64,000 nucleotides of DNA from Aliiroseovarius sp. F47248L (GCF_023016085.1 NZ_JALKBF010000003.1:112876-176875), one strand, 5' to 3'. Counted from the first letter of the stretch, positions 19,707 to 29,047 are shown. Numbers and translations: made by a program. The notes: generated from the sequence alone by a model not told the origin.

Positions 19707-21299
19707 ATGCTAAACCTAAAGACAACGTTTATTGCTGGACTTCTGGCAAGCGCCTTTGCGCTTTCGCCGGTGGCAGCCGCAACGCCAGATAACATGCTTG
19801 TGGTGGCCCAAAACATCGACGACATTGTTACGATTGATCCAGCCTCGGCTTACGAATTCAGCTCGGGCGAATATGTTGCCAACACCTATGACACACTGGT
19901 GCGCTACGATGCGACCGACACGACTGTTTTGGCCCCTGCGTTAGCCACCGAATGGACAGTCGACGCCGCCAACAAGACAGTCACATTCACCTTGCGCGAC
20001 GGGGTTAAATTCCACTCTGGCAATCCGTTGCGAGCCGAGGATGTGGTCGGATCATGGACCCGCGTCGTCGCCCTTGATAAGGCGCCATCCTTCATCTTGA
20101 CACAATTGGGTTGGACCGCTGACAACATCGCCGATATGGTCACGGCAGAAGGCAATACAGTTACCGTGCGTTACGAGGGCGATTTTGCGCCATCTTTCGT
20201 TCTGAACGTACTCGCCGCACGCCCGGCATCAGTCGTGGACATGCTCACCGTCATGGCCAACGAGGTCGACGGCGACATGGGCCATGCGTGGTTGAACAAG
20301 AACTCTGCGGGCACCGGGCCGTTCAGTTTGGGCACCTATCGTCCTGCCGATATCCTCTCGCTTGATGCCAACCCCGATTATTATCAGGGCCGCCCGCTGA
20401 TGGACCGCATCGTCATTCAACACAACCCCGAAGGTGCAACCCAACGATTGCAGCTCGAAGCGGGCGATATCGACATGGCCAAGGACCTTGATCCCGGTCA
20501 GATCGCAGGCCTTGAAGGGGTTGAGGGCGTGCGTGTGGAGACCTACCCGCAAGCTGCCGTGCATTGGGTATCGTTCAATCAGAAAACCGACAGTCTGACC
20601 GATCCCGCCGTATGGGAAGCCGCACGGTATCTGGTGGATTATCAGGGCATGGCCAATGGCATGCTCAAGGGTCAGATGAAGGTGCATCAGGCATTTTGGC
20701 CGGATGGTTTTCCGGGCGCGTTGACCGACACACCGTTTAGTTACGACCCCGAAAAAGCCAAACAGATCCTGAAGGACGCCGGGGTGGAGACACCCATCAA
20801 CGTCACGATGGATGTCATATCTGCTCCCACTTTCGTGGAAATGGCACAGGCGTTGCAGGCCTCTTTTGCCGAGGGCGGGATTAACCTCGAAATCATCGCA
20901 GGCACAGGCGCGCAGGTCATCACCAAGTACCGCGCGCGAACCCATGAGGCGATGTTGCTGTATTGGGGGCCTGACTTCATGGACCCGCATTCCAACGCCA
21001 AGGCATTTGCGTACAACAAGGATAACTCCGATGACAAATACGCCTCGACTACGACGTGGCGCAACGCATGGATGCCACCGGCCGAGATGAACGCCAAAAC
21101 CATGGCAGCCCTGGGCGAGCAGGATGCGGACAAGCGGCTTGGCATGTATCTGGAGCTTCAGAAAGAAACCCAGGCCGAAGCGCCGTACGTCATCATGTTC
21201 CAGGCGATCAAGCAGGTCGCGATGCGGGACAACATCAAAGGGTACGTCAACGGTGCCACCTCTGACTACGTCTTCTACCGTCTGGTCGAAAAGGAATGA
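19707..21299 (+). CDS. ABC transporter substrate-binding protein, family 5 (oligopeptide/DppA type)
   Basis: The 530-residue protein has a signal peptide (I-A-G-L-L-A-S-A-F-A-L, cleavage near residue 24) and the fold signatures of family 5 binding proteins: D-I-V-T-I-D-P-A near 40, L-A-T-E-W-T-V-D near 80, F-T-L-R-D-G-V-K-F-H-S-G near 95 and G-T-G-P-F-S-L near 202, followed by N-P-D-Y-Y. It would bind a peptide or other small solute in the periplasm. The usual permease and ATPase genes are absent: the next gene is a GAF-domain protein overlapping by four bases and after it comes a convergent RTX gene. It must share a transporter encoded elsewhere, or the locus has lost its permeases. Confidence 0.92.
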   Translation: MLNLKTTFIAGLLASAFALSPVAAATPDNMLVVAQNIDDIVTIDPASAYEFSSGEYVANTYDTLVRYDATDTTVLAPALATEWTVDAANKTVTFTLRDGVKFHSGNPLRAEDVVGSWTRVVALDKAPSFILTQLGWTADNIADMVTAEGNTVTVRYEGDFAPSFVLNVLAARPASVVDMLTVMANEVDGDMGHAWLNKNSAGTGPFSLGTYRPADILSLDANPDYYQGRPLMDRIVIQHNPEGATQRLQLEAGDIDMAKDLDPGQIAGLEGVEGVRVETYPQAAVHWVSFNQKTDSLTDPAVWEAARYLVDYQGMANGMLKGQMKVHQAFWPDGFPGALTDTPFSYDPEKAKQILKDAGVETPINVTMDVISAPTFVEMAQALQASFAEGGINLEIIAGTGAQVITKYRARTHEAMLLYWGPDFMDPHSNAKAFAYNKDNSDDKYASTTTWRNAWMPPAEMNAKTMAALGEQDADKRLGMYLELQKETQAEAPYVIMFQAIKQVAMRDNIKGYVNGATSDYVFYRLVEKE

Positions 21300-21739
21300 C
21301 CCATCAACCGTCCCCCGAGGCGATCTATCGTGCCTTGCACACGCAAACCGGGGGGCGGTTGTTCACCGTGACGGTGCTGGACCGCGCCGCTGGTCTTGCG
21401 CGGCGGGTTTATACTTCTGACGCCGACGCATTTCCTGTGTCCGGGACCAAATCGATGTCGCAAGGGGCTTGGACAGAACAGGTCGTAGAACGCGGTGAGG
21501 TTTTCGTCGCGAACACCGTTGCGGAGTTCGCGATCTATTTCCCGGACCATGCCTTGATTGAAAGCCTTGGATGTGGCGCTGCGTTAAATGTGCCGATTGG
21601 CTTGGACGAGGTCATAGGGACCGTCAACATTCTCGACAAAGAGCACTACTTCTCGCCACAGAATGTGGATCGCTGCCTCGTTGCCATCAAGCAGCATCGT
21701 GACGATTTGATTTGGGCGATGGAGCAATGCGCACTCTGA
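21296..21739 (+). CDS. Stand-alone GAF-domain protein
   Basis: The 147-residue cytoplasmic protein is a single GAF-like domain with no attached output domain. Supporting features are V-F-V-A-N-T-V-A-E-F near residue 68, L-G-C-G-A-A-L-N-V-P-I near 90 and V-I-G-T-V-N-I-L-D near 104, which matches the core strand of GAF folds. Its ATG overlaps the stop of the binding-protein gene (ATGA), so the two are translationally coupled. GAF proteins bind small molecules; an inferred role is sensing or modifying the solute taken up by the partner. Confidence 0.75.
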   Translation: MTHQPSPEAIYRALHTQTGGRLFTVTVLDRAAGLARRVYTSDADAFPVSGTKSMSQGAWTEQVVERGEVFVANTVAEFAIYFPDHALIESLGCGAALNVPIGLDEVIGTVNILDKEHYFSPQNVDRCLVAIKQHRDDLIWAMEQCAL

Positions 21740-22030
21740 GGGATTAGAACCTGTTGCACTCGGCGCAGGCATGCTTGGCACGGTTGCAGGAAGAACCTTC
21801 GACGCCATCAGCATTGCGATACAGAAAATCTCGTTTGTGGTGTCTGACGTTAAGCGCCAAGAGCCAAGCTATTGGATTCAAATGTGACGGCCTTTCCATG
21901 TCGACCTGTATTCATTGTGTGTTCAAGGTGCTTTCGATTGCCGGCAATGTAAGCTCCGCGATATCATTGTGTTAGCTTACTCTGGCTGGTGACCTGGGTT
22001 TCATTGTTCTTGATTGAAAGTCGTAATCTC

Positions 22031-24733
22031 TCAAAGAAGAGCATTCCAGTCGGTGAGACCAGAGACATCTAACAGTGCAATTTCTTCGCCGCTCGACAAT
22101 TCGACGACCGTGTCCAAATTGGTATCGCCTCCGACGTCAAGCTCGGACAATCCGGTGATTGTCACGCCGCCCTCAAGGACCAGAAGATCCTCTCCGACCG
22201 TGAAATCTTCGATGATGTCATTGCCGTCGCCGAAGCTGAAGATGAATTGGTCAGCGCCGGCTCCACCGATCATGACGTCAACTCCCGCACCCCCGGTGAT
22301 GGTGTCGTTATCCGCACCGCCATCAAGATTGTCGTCGCCAACCCCACCCAGAATCGTATCGTTCCCCAACCCGCCTTGAATCGTATCGCTGCCATCTTGT
22401 CCGTCGATAAGGTCATCGCCAGCCTCACCAAGAAAGAAGTTATCCGCGCTGCTGCCGGTGATGGAGTCGTCAGTGCCGGTGCCGCGAATTTCCTCGATGT
22501 CCTTGATCAGGTCTTTATTCTCGAAACCATCGGTCACGATGGCAAAACCGTTTCCATCGACCTCGGACATATCGACCGAGATGCCCTCGAACCCACCGTA
22601 ATTCGCATCGTCATGATAACCCAACATCTGTTGCCCTATCGTTCCGTCGACGATGTCATCCCCCGCAAATGTGCGAATGAACTGAAAACCAATACCGCCG
22701 GTTACGTTGTCGTTGAACTCGGTGCCGCGAAGAGCCTCGATCCCGGAAAAAGTGTCGGTATCCTCAAACGGGTCCTTCACAGTTCCTGACCCTTCAATGG
22801 TCGGGCTAAATGTTGCCACGATCCCGAATGTTCCGCCCTCTCCGGCGGACAGTTGATACATCAGATTGTCCCAACCAGCACCGCCGTGAATCTCATCATC
22901 ACCGCCATGAGGGTCGAATGCGTCGTCATCGTCGGAACCTATCAGGATGTCCGCGAAGTTCGTGGCGTTGATCCGTTCGATATTGACCAAAGTATCCGTG
23001 TCGCCGAACGTGTCCGTCGCGGTTTGGGTGCCAAGGTTGACGGTGACGCCCTGAGAACCTCCTTCAGAGGTTTCTTCCATGTAATCTACAGCGTCCCAAC
23101 CAAATTCATGGTCAACCACTCCATCGCCGCCATCAATCAAGTCATTTCCAGCGCCGCCTGTGATCCAGTCTTCCTCTCCGCGTCCAAAAATCTGGTCGTC
23201 ACCTGCGCCAGCATAAATGTTGTCTCGTCCCTGTGTCCCGAAGATGGTTTCAGAATTTGGGGTGCCGAATATATAGTTGCTGTCCACCAAAGACCACAAA
23301 GCCAACGTCGTGTTGGAAAACACGAGGTCTTCGATATTGGTGATTATGTCGACACCGTCGCCATTTCCCCCGACATCCGTAACCGTGTAGGTGCCGTCGC
23401 CGTTGCTTATGACGTCATAGTCGTCGTTGGTCCCGCTCAGGACGATCTGGTTGAACCCTTCGCCACCATCGATCGTGTCATTCCCGGCGCCGCCTTCGAT
23501 CGTATCGTCATCCGCGCCACCATCAATGGTGTCGTTTCCTGCACCTCCGATCAAAAGGTCATCTCCCGCAAGGCCCAGAAGCGTATCGTTCCCCATGTCC
23601 GATCCATCCCCGCCACGCAAAACATTATCGTCGTCGTTGCCGGTGATATGATCGCTGCCTTGGCCACCCGTGGCGTTTTCAATGCTGATCAGGATATCAA
23701 CTTCGACTTCGTCCTGTCCCGTTGGGGAAACATCGCCAGTTGCAATGCCCACCGGGGTGGTCGCTGCATAACCATGCGAAGTCAGATAATCCCCAATCGT
23801 GCCATTTTTTATCGTCATCGTGCTCGACCGATCTTCGGCACGGAGATCGATGGTTACTCCATTTTCGACAGAAGGGTAGGCCACGGTATCGTTACCTAAA
23901 CCGCCATCGATGATATCATCGCCCAAACCGGCCCCGGCAATAATCGTGTCGTTTCCGGCACCGGTGCGCACGATATCGTCCCCATCGCCTATCGTGACGG
24001 TATCGTCACCGGACCCCGTGGTGATATCATCGTCCCCGCTGCCTGTGGTCACGACGTTATTGCCGTCGCCTGCATCAATCACATTGGCACCATTTCCGGT
24101 CGTGATTGTATCATCACCCGAGCCGGTGCGGATATTGGTGTCAGTATCATCCGGTATTGTGACCGTTTCATCTTCTGTCGAGTCTGACAGGTCAATCTCG
24201 GTCACGTCCGGCGGGGCGGTGGGGTCGATTTCCTGTCCGTCGACAAAGACTGTCAAACTTTCAAAGCCCCGGACTGTCAGGCCGAGAGACGCAAAGGTGA
24301 AAGAGCGGGAAGCCGCAGTGTCTGAAAGCCAGCTTATAAAGTTGGCCACATCTTCTTGCACCGAGCTGTCTGCCCACTCATCCGCGGTAAACTCAAGCCT
24401 TAACGTGTCGTGCCCCTTGCCGCCATAGTATACGTCATCATGACTTGTGTTCCGGGTGTTGTCCGCTGCAACAAATACAGCGGTGTCATCTCCGCGTCCG
24501 CCGCTTAGGACGTCGGCACCTGCGCCGCCTATCAAAAAGTCATCACCACGCTGGCCGTAAATGTAGTCACGGCCAGCGCCACCGCTGATCCAATCACTAC
24601 CGCGCCCACCGAAAACAAAGTCGTTCCCTGCACGGGCGTGAACTTCGTCATCGCCCCCGAATGTAAATATCCAATCAGATCGGTCAGTGGCCCTTACGAC
24701 GTCATTCCTTGAGCTCTTGAATATAAGTGCCAT
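22031..24733 (-). CDS. RTX-type calcium-binding repeat protein, probably secreted by a type I system
   Basis: The 900-residue protein is very acidic and rich in Gly/Asp/Asn. Blocks of RTX nonapeptides (consensus G-G-x-G-x-D-x-L-x) occur at about 25-85, 205-265, 355-425, 505-545 and 780-850, for example G-G-A-G-N-D-T-I-D-G-G. There is no N-terminal signal peptide, as expected for type I secretion with a C-terminal signal, and the C-terminus has a typical aliphatic/acidic tail (E-D-F-T-V-G-E-D-L-L-V-L then E-I-A-L-L-D-V). No enzymatic domain was recognised. GGAGG lies five bases before the ATG at 24733, which is preferred over an in-frame ATG 12 bases upstream. No type I transporter genes are nearby. 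A LuxR-type regulator is divergent. Confidence 0.9.
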   Translation of the reverse strand: MALIFKSSRNDVVRATDRSDWIFTFGGDDEVHARAGNDFVFGGRGSDWISGGAGRDYIYGQRGDDFLIGGAGADVLSGGRGDDTAVFVAADNTRNTSHDDVYYGGKGHDTLRLEFTADEWADSSVQEDVANFISWLSDTAASRSFTFASLGLTVRGFESLTVFVDGQEIDPTAPPDVTEIDLSDSTEDETVTIPDDTDTNIRTGSGDDTITTGNGANVIDAGDGNNVVTTGSGDDDITTGSGDDTVTIGDGDDIVRTGAGNDTIIAGAGLGDDIIDGGLGNDTVAYPSVENGVTIDLRAEDRSSTMTIKNGTIGDYLTSHGYAATTPVGIATGDVSPTGQDEVEVDILISIENATGGQGSDHITGNDDDNVLRGGDGSDMGNDTLLGLAGDDLLIGGAGNDTIDGGADDDTIEGGAGNDTIDGGEGFNQIVLSGTNDDYDVISNGDGTYTVTDVGGNGDGVDIITNIEDLVFSNTTLALWSLVDSNYIFGTPNSETIFGTQGRDNIYAGAGDDQIFGRGEEDWITGGAGNDLIDGGDGVVDHEFGWDAVDYMEETSEGGSQGVTVNLGTQTATDTFGDTDTLVNIERINATNFADILIGSDDDDAFDPHGGDDEIHGGAGWDNLMYQLSAGEGGTFGIVATFSPTIEGSGTVKDPFEDTDTFSGIEALRGTEFNDNVTGGIGFQFIRTFAGDDIVDGTIGQQMLGYHDDANYGGFEGISVDMSEVDGNGFAIVTDGFENKDLIKDIEEIRGTGTDDSITGSSADNFFLGEAGDDLIDGQDGSDTIQGGLGNDTILGGVGDDNLDGGADNDTITGGAGVDVMIGGAGADQFIFSFGDGNDIIEDFTVGEDLLVLEGGVTITGLSELDVGGDTNLDTVVELSSGEEIALLDVSGLTDWNALL

Positions 24734-25003
24734 TGCAGCCTCCATGATGAAAAGCGGACGAAAAGACTCACGAAGTTAGAAGAATACTTCCAATCTGGCA
24801 TGATCCATTTGGACTAAGCGCTTTTGGTATCTCCAACCATTTCATCGCTGTTTTACAAGTTGCGCATTCATCAGCGCACAGATTGCTGGCTCGTCAGATC
24901 CCGGATGCTTGGCAAGCTGGTTCGCCTTAAAGCAGAAAATGTGCTAGTATTGGCGCTGACACATCAATCTTTGGTGGAGTTACTGCTTTCGACTGGGACT
25001 TAG

Positions 25004-26134
25004 ATGCTAGTTGACCAAAACCAATTTTTGCGGCTGACGGACCTGATATTCAAAGCCGCAGTAGAGCCTCATAGGTGGCAAGATTTTCTGGATGCCCTGC
25101 ACGAAATGACAGGGGGTATACGCACCCACATGTTCGGGCATGATGTCAGGTCGAACTTTCAGTTCGGAATAAAGGCCTCTGGCTATGATCCAGAAGCAAT
25201 CCGCTCTTATATTGAATATTATGGTTCGATGAATGCATGGGTTCCTGGCTTTATGAGGCGGACCGCAGGGGCGGTCATGTACTCAGAGGAAATGTGTCCA
25301 GTTGAAGACTTGCTTAAAACCGAGTTTTACAATGATTGGGTGCGACCCAACGATGATATTCTGGGTGGTGGAGGTGCGGTTATCTTTAACGACAGACGCC
25401 GCAGCTTCTTACTTGGGGGAAACATTCGCCGAAGAGATATTGAAGCCAAACAGGATCAATGGATGGCACTTGTCACTCAGCTTCTACCCAGCATACAACA
25501 CGCAATCGAAATCAATCAGATGATCGCGGCCCACGCCATCGAACGAAAAGCGGCCAAATTTGGGCTTTGGCACCGACCTTCGGTTGTCGCAATAGACAGT
25601 CAGCGCCGGGTCTGCTTCGCGAATGAAGAAGCGCAGTCGCTGATGCAAAGTGGTTGCGTGCTATGTTGCGATTTCCAAGAACGACTGTCTTTTCGAAATC
25701 TGCGGCTTGCACGGTTGCTTGAAAGGTTGGTTGAGAAACTCGCTGGGTATGATCTAAATCTTGAAACGACCTTCAAAGCCGTCGATCGCAAGAACGGGCG
25801 AGTTTTCAATTGTCGAACAGCAAGGCTTGTACCTTCCGATGAGGCCACTAGGCATTCAGTTCATGGTCTGATCGGAGGACCGTATATAATGCTATGCTTA
25901 ATGCGCGATCAGCAGGCCACAGACTCAAAAATGATGCTGGTTGAACTGTTCTCGATGACTCCGTGTGAAGCGGAGGTCGCAACGAGTATCGCCGAAGGGC
26001 GCTCGACCCGAGAGATCGCAGAGTTTCGCAAGGTCAGTATACACACAATTCGCAACCAGCTTAAATCTGCGATGTCAAAATTGAATGTTTCACGACGAAC
26101 TGAATTGGTTCGCAAGGTGCTGACTTCGATTTAG
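25004..26134 (+). CDS. LuxR-type HTH transcriptional regulator
   Basis: The 376-residue protein ends in a LuxR/GerE HTH (about residues 312-372): F-S-M-T-P-C-E-A-E-V-A, then I-A-E-G-R-S-T-R-E-I-A, and the recognition region S-I-H-T-I-R-N-Q-L-K-S-A-M-S-K-L. The N-terminal 300 residues lack the invariant autoinducer-binding pattern of classical quorum-sensing LuxR proteins and instead look like a PAS/GAF-type sensor common in alphaproteobacteria. A pair of cysteines occurs in V-L-C-C-D-F near residue 223. The gene is divergent from the RTX protein gene across 270 bases and is a candidate regulator of it. No luxI-like gene is in the window. Confidence 0.87.
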   Translation: MLVDQNQFLRLTDLIFKAAVEPHRWQDFLDALHEMTGGIRTHMFGHDVRSNFQFGIKASGYDPEAIRSYIEYYGSMNAWVPGFMRRTAGAVMYSEEMCPVEDLLKTEFYNDWVRPNDDILGGGGAVIFNDRRRSFLLGGNIRRRDIEAKQDQWMALVTQLLPSIQHAIEINQMIAAHAIERKAAKFGLWHRPSVVAIDSQRRVCFANEEAQSLMQSGCVLCCDFQERLSFRNLRLARLLERLVEKLAGYDLNLETTFKAVDRKNGRVFNCRTARLVPSDEATRHSVHGLIGGPYIMLCLMRDQQATDSKMMLVELFSMTPCEAEVATSIAEGRSTREIAEFRKVSIHTIRNQLKSAMSKLNVSRRTELVRKVLTSI

Positions 26135-26545
26135 GACGATTGGATAGCAGATCGAAATCATTCCATTCACTAAGGGTTAAAGATTGGCTAGAGTTTCGTT
26201 TTGTTCTTGATTGTTCCTTCATAGGGATCACAAAAAACGCTTGGCTATCGCCTTGCAGCTTCTTTTTGGTGTGTCGTCTGCAGCGAAAGCCCGGACAGAC
26301 GGGCCGTACCACAGCAATGAGAGGTATCCGTTAGCAACAACTCATGGCCGGGCACGCCGACTTCCAAGGCCAAGAATGCACGGATGCTGCGCCGCTTCAG
26401 AGGTTCGCAGAAAGCCTCGTTGGACCCGTGCTGCACGCCATGCCAAGATTAGCCATGGGTTGAACATCCGACATTGTTTGAACCAGCAAGACCCATTTCG
26501 GTGGTTCATACAAAGGAGGCTTTTGCGAGGGCCAATCAACTTCTG
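26135..26545. other. Intergenic region without a recognisable gene
   Basis: The 411 bases between the convergent LuxR-type gene and the YiiX-like gene have open frames on both strands, but their translations are rich in Arg, His and Cys without domain-like patterning. No ribosome-binding site, RNA gene or repeat is evident. Confidence 0.5.
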
Positions 26546-27334
26546 TTATTTTCTTAAGACTGGCTTGTCCCAGACGAGATCATGAAAATCGAAACCACGA
26601 CCGAGGGTTGGCTTTATCACCTCGAAATAAGGTGACAAGTCAAAGTCGCGCGGCGCAAACAACGAATGATGGCGGATGTGATAGATCTCTTTTTGTGCAG
26701 CTTCGTCCATTGTCTCATTGAGTGATACAACAGGCAGGATGGGATAGTTGATGGATTGAAACGCCTGTGCAATTAGCGAAGAACAGATCGCTCGTGTCGG
26801 ATCACCTGACCCGACAGCCAGCATCCTGCGCCGCCAATGCGCGGGCATGGGAAGTGTTGGCATGAAATAACGAAGCAGATCGAAGATGTTACGCAGATCG
26901 TATTGCAGGCCGATCTTGCCTTCCATGAAGGTGATCAAAGCAGCCCTTTCGGCATCACTCAGAGCGGGTGCGCGACAAATGCGCAAGTTGAAACCATCAT
27001 ATTTTGAAAGCGGCGACGTTACACAACCCTCGTGCAAATTCACTTCGATCAGGCAGCTCCGTGACCTCGCCGTGTCAGTTTGGTCCAAAGCGTCTCCAAC
27101 GAAAAACGCAGCATGGGACCAGGTGGATTGCGTCAGATACTTGATTGCACCAGAAATTCGTTCATTTCCCTCAACCAACAAGACGTCGCCGGGTCGAAGA
27201 GCCTGACAGACCTTGTCAAAATCAACATGTGCGGGCGGATTGCTTCTGTAACTCCGCGCATGAAGCTTTTTCGCAATCCAGAGACCGAGTTTGCTTAAGT
27301 GTTGGTCGCAGACCTGTCTTGCTTTTGTGATCAT
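26546..27334 (-). CDS. YiiX/YebB-like NlpC/P60-superfamily cysteine hydrolase
   Basis: The 262-residue protein resembles the permuted papain-like YiiX group. It has L-R-P-G-D-V-L-L-V-E-G near residue 47, His74 in S-T-W-S-H-A-A-F-F-V-G, a Glu in L-I-E-V-N near 97 and Cys184 in R-A-I-C-S-S-L-I-A-Q-A-F, giving a plausible Cys-His catalytic pair. Such enzymes cut amide bonds in peptidoglycan or lipids, but the substrate is unknown. There is no signal peptide. The ATG at 27334 follows a strong GGAGGAGG. It is the last gene of the sigma factor/cupredoxin unit, 68 bases after the sigma factor gene. Confidence 0.75.
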   Translation of the reverse strand: MITKARQVCDQHLSKLGLWIAKKLHARSYRSNPPAHVDFDKVCQALRPGDVLLVEGNERISGAIKYLTQSTWSHAAFFVGDALDQTDTARSRSCLIEVNLHEGCVTSPLSKYDGFNLRICRAPALSDAERAALITFMEGKIGLQYDLRNIFDLLRYFMPTLPMPAHWRRRMLAVGSGDPTRAICSSLIAQAFQSINYPILPVVSLNETMDEAAQKEIYHIRHHSLFAPRDFDLSPYFEVIKPTLGRGFDFHDLVWDKPVLRK

Positions 27335-27402
27335 GTGGACCTCCTCCGATGACAGCAAAGACAGCGGATGGCGAATGACCTAGGAAGTATTGTCTCCCCC
27401 TG

Positions 27403-28110
27403 TCAGAGATGTTTGACATCTTTCAATGCTGCAACAACCCGATCAGCCATACCAGCACAACGGGCACCATCAAACGGGAAGATAACATCGAAGCCGCCCT
27501 GAATGCGATCTTCAAGAGCGCTGCGCAACCGGCGACGGGCGCGAAAAAGACGTGTCTTGACTGTGACAGGGTTCAGCGAGAGGTCGCGCGCAATCGAAAG
27601 TATGCTCATGTTCTCGGCCTCACGCAGCAAAAAGGGTAAACGTAAATCCGCAGGCAGACTAGCAACACATTCTTCTAGTAACGCGCGCATTTGTGCCCGC
27701 CCGAGGGCTTCTTCCGGTCGGTCTGGCTGCTGGCCGGGAAACGCAAGGATGGAGCTTGTTGAATTTTCATCTTCGGCCACGGTGTCGTATGCCTCCTGTG
27801 GTCGGGCACGCCGGATATGCATCAAGGCAGCATTGATCGCGATGCGAGTAATCCAGGTGGAAAAGCGAGCTTCTGCATGGAAGTTTTCCAGTTGGGTAAA
27901 TGCTTTCAGATAGGTTTCCTGAACCACGTCTTCGGCTTCCGCATCACTGGCAACGATACCTCGTGCGATCCGGAAAAGCCGTGGGTTCATTCGCCGGACG
28001 AGTTCGCGTATGGCGCTTTCGTTGCCAGCCCTTGCGGCTGTAACGAGGTCTGCCTCTGGAGTGTTCTGCTCCAAAATCTCGCAGATTTTCTGGCTTGGTC
28101 GGGCGATCAT
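27403..28110 (-). CDS. ECF-type RNA polymerase sigma factor
   Basis: The 235-residue protein has sigma region 2 (about residues 40-100: R-I-A-R-G-I-V, D-A-E-D-V-V-Q-E-T-Y-L-K-A-F and F-S-T-W-I-T-R-I-A-I-N) and region 4 (about 150-200: L-P-A-D-L-R-L-P-F-L-L-R-E and V-K-T-R-L-F-R-A-R-R-R-L). It would direct RNA polymerase to stress-specific promoters. Its start codon overlaps the stop of the cupredoxin gene by four bases. No membrane anti-sigma or zinc-binding anti-sigma gene is adjacent, which is unusual. About 35 residues follow region 4, longer than in minimal ECF factors. Confidence 0.93.
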   Translation of the reverse strand: MIARPSQKICEILEQNTPEADLVTAARAGNESAIRELVRRMNPRLFRIARGIVASDAEAEDVVQETYLKAFTQLENFHAEARFSTWITRIAINAALMHIRRARPQEAYDTVAEDENSTSSILAFPGQQPDRPEEALGRAQMRALLEECVASLPADLRLPFLLREAENMSILSIARDLSLNPVTVKTRLFRARRRLRSALEDRIQGGFDVIFPFDGARCAGMADRVVAALKDVKHL

Positions 28111-28637
28111 GGGGCTTTCTCCTCTTCGATCCTGCCACGCGCAAGAATTGTCTCAACCGTCGGCAGGGCTGCCAAAACTTCGGGTGAAACGTCGTCCGTG
28201 TCAGTGCTTGGCCCTTCCCAGCGGGTGTCGTCCGGGCGACCGACCACAAGACGTCCGACCATAGCCGCCATCTCATGCGGGATGCAGTAGTAGTCGTAAA
28301 CGCCGGGCTCTGTCAGTGTCACTTCAAAGCTTTCATCCGGCAACAGGAAATCACTGTCCCACGGGGTTGCCGCCTTTGGAATGCGGCGGGTTCGATCATA
28401 GTTGGAAGGATGATAGGCGGTCGAGGTATGACTGCTGCCTGTGTCTCGATTGACAAACCGGATGGTTGTGCCGGCCCTCACGGCAAGGCCATGGGGTTTG
28501 AACCAGACCTTTTCACCGCGCATCGTACCGACCATTTCTATAATCTCCATCGAAGTTGCACGCAGGATCGCAGGGGCTGAAAGGGTGGCAAGGATGCCAC
28601 CCCCCATAGCCAGAAACGTTCGTCGTGCAAAAGTCAT
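28107..28637 (-). CDS. Tat-exported cupredoxin (type 1 copper protein)
   Basis: The 176-residue protein has a twin-arginine leader (F-A-R-R-T-F-L-A followed by a hydrophobic segment) and a plastocyanin/azurin-like fold. The copper ligands are visible: His70 in S-S-H-T-S-T, then Cys118, His121 and Met126 in Y-Y-C-I-P-H-E-M-A-A-M-V-G. His76 may be an additional metal-binding residue. It would act as a periplasmic electron carrier or copper-binding protein. Genes on both sides overlap it by four bases, which ties it to the sigma factor and to the small secreted protein upstream. Confidence 0.9.
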   Translation of the reverse strand: MTFARRTFLAMGGGILATLSAPAILRATSMEIIEMVGTMRGEKVWFKPHGLAVRAGTTIRFVNRDTGSSHTSTAYHPSNYDRTRRIPKAATPWDSDFLLPDESFEVTLTEPGVYDYYCIPHEMAAMVGRLVVGRPDDTRWEGPSTDTDDVSPEVLAALPTVETILARGRIEEEKAP

Positions 28638-29047
28638 TCGGCCAACCGCGATTTGGCGTCGCCATCATGATACAGCACAACATGTGCGTGCGGTTTGTCG
28701 ACACCGGGATGGCCAGCATTGTAGTAGACATCGACCGAAGTGACCTCGTGCGACCCTGTCGCCAAATCATCGTAAGAAACCCCGTTCTGAAGCTCTTCCA
28801 GCGGTGTCATGTAGACCGTCGCAGACAGCTTGCCGTCATGGTCATACGCCAGAAACGGACCCGCAGGCAGCGTATCAGGGGATACAAACAGCGTCCCCAA
28901 TCCGGGAATGAATTCGGGCAATGGCAGGACATCGCTAACCTGTACATAGGGATCGCCCGGCGGCGATTGCAGCAATTCGCTATCCTGTGCGAAGGCGAAG
29001 GTTGCCGACACGGCCAATACCACGCTTAAAGCCATAGGTTTTATCAT
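28634..29047 (-). CDS. Secreted TTHB210/DUF5602-like protein
   Basis: The 137-residue protein has a cleavable signal peptide (A-L-S-V-V-L-A-V-S-A-T-F-A-F-A-Q, cleavage near residue 20). The mature domain has L-P-A-G-P-F-L-A-Y-D-H-D-G near residue 60, a T-V-Y-M-T-P segment, then V-D-V-Y-Y-N-A-G-H-P-G and H-A-H-V-V-L-Y-H near the end. This pattern matches small periplasmic domains annotated as DUF5602/TTHB210-like, whose function is unknown. The clustered histidines could bind metal. It is the first gene of the four-gene unit and its stop overlaps the cupredoxin start by four bases. Confidence 0.75.
   Translation of the reverse strand: MIKPMALSVVLAVSATFAFAQDSELLQSPPGDPYVQVSDVLPLPEFIPGLGTLFVSPDTLPAGPFLAYDHDGKLSATVYMTPLEELQNGVSYDDLATGSHEVTSVDVYYNAGHPGVDKPHAHVVLYHDGDAKSRLAE

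Noticed and set aside
22853..23899. Long plus-strand ORF of 348 codons opposite the RTX gene
   Set aside because: It is the mirror of the RTX repeats; the repetitive Asp/Gly codons on the minus strand create a long open frame without its own domain pattern or ribosome-binding site.
26211..26585. Plus-strand ORF of 124 codons between the LuxR-type and YiiX-like genes
   Set aside because: The translation is rich in Arg, His and Cys without structure, and the end overlaps the YiiX-like gene. No transposase motif was found.
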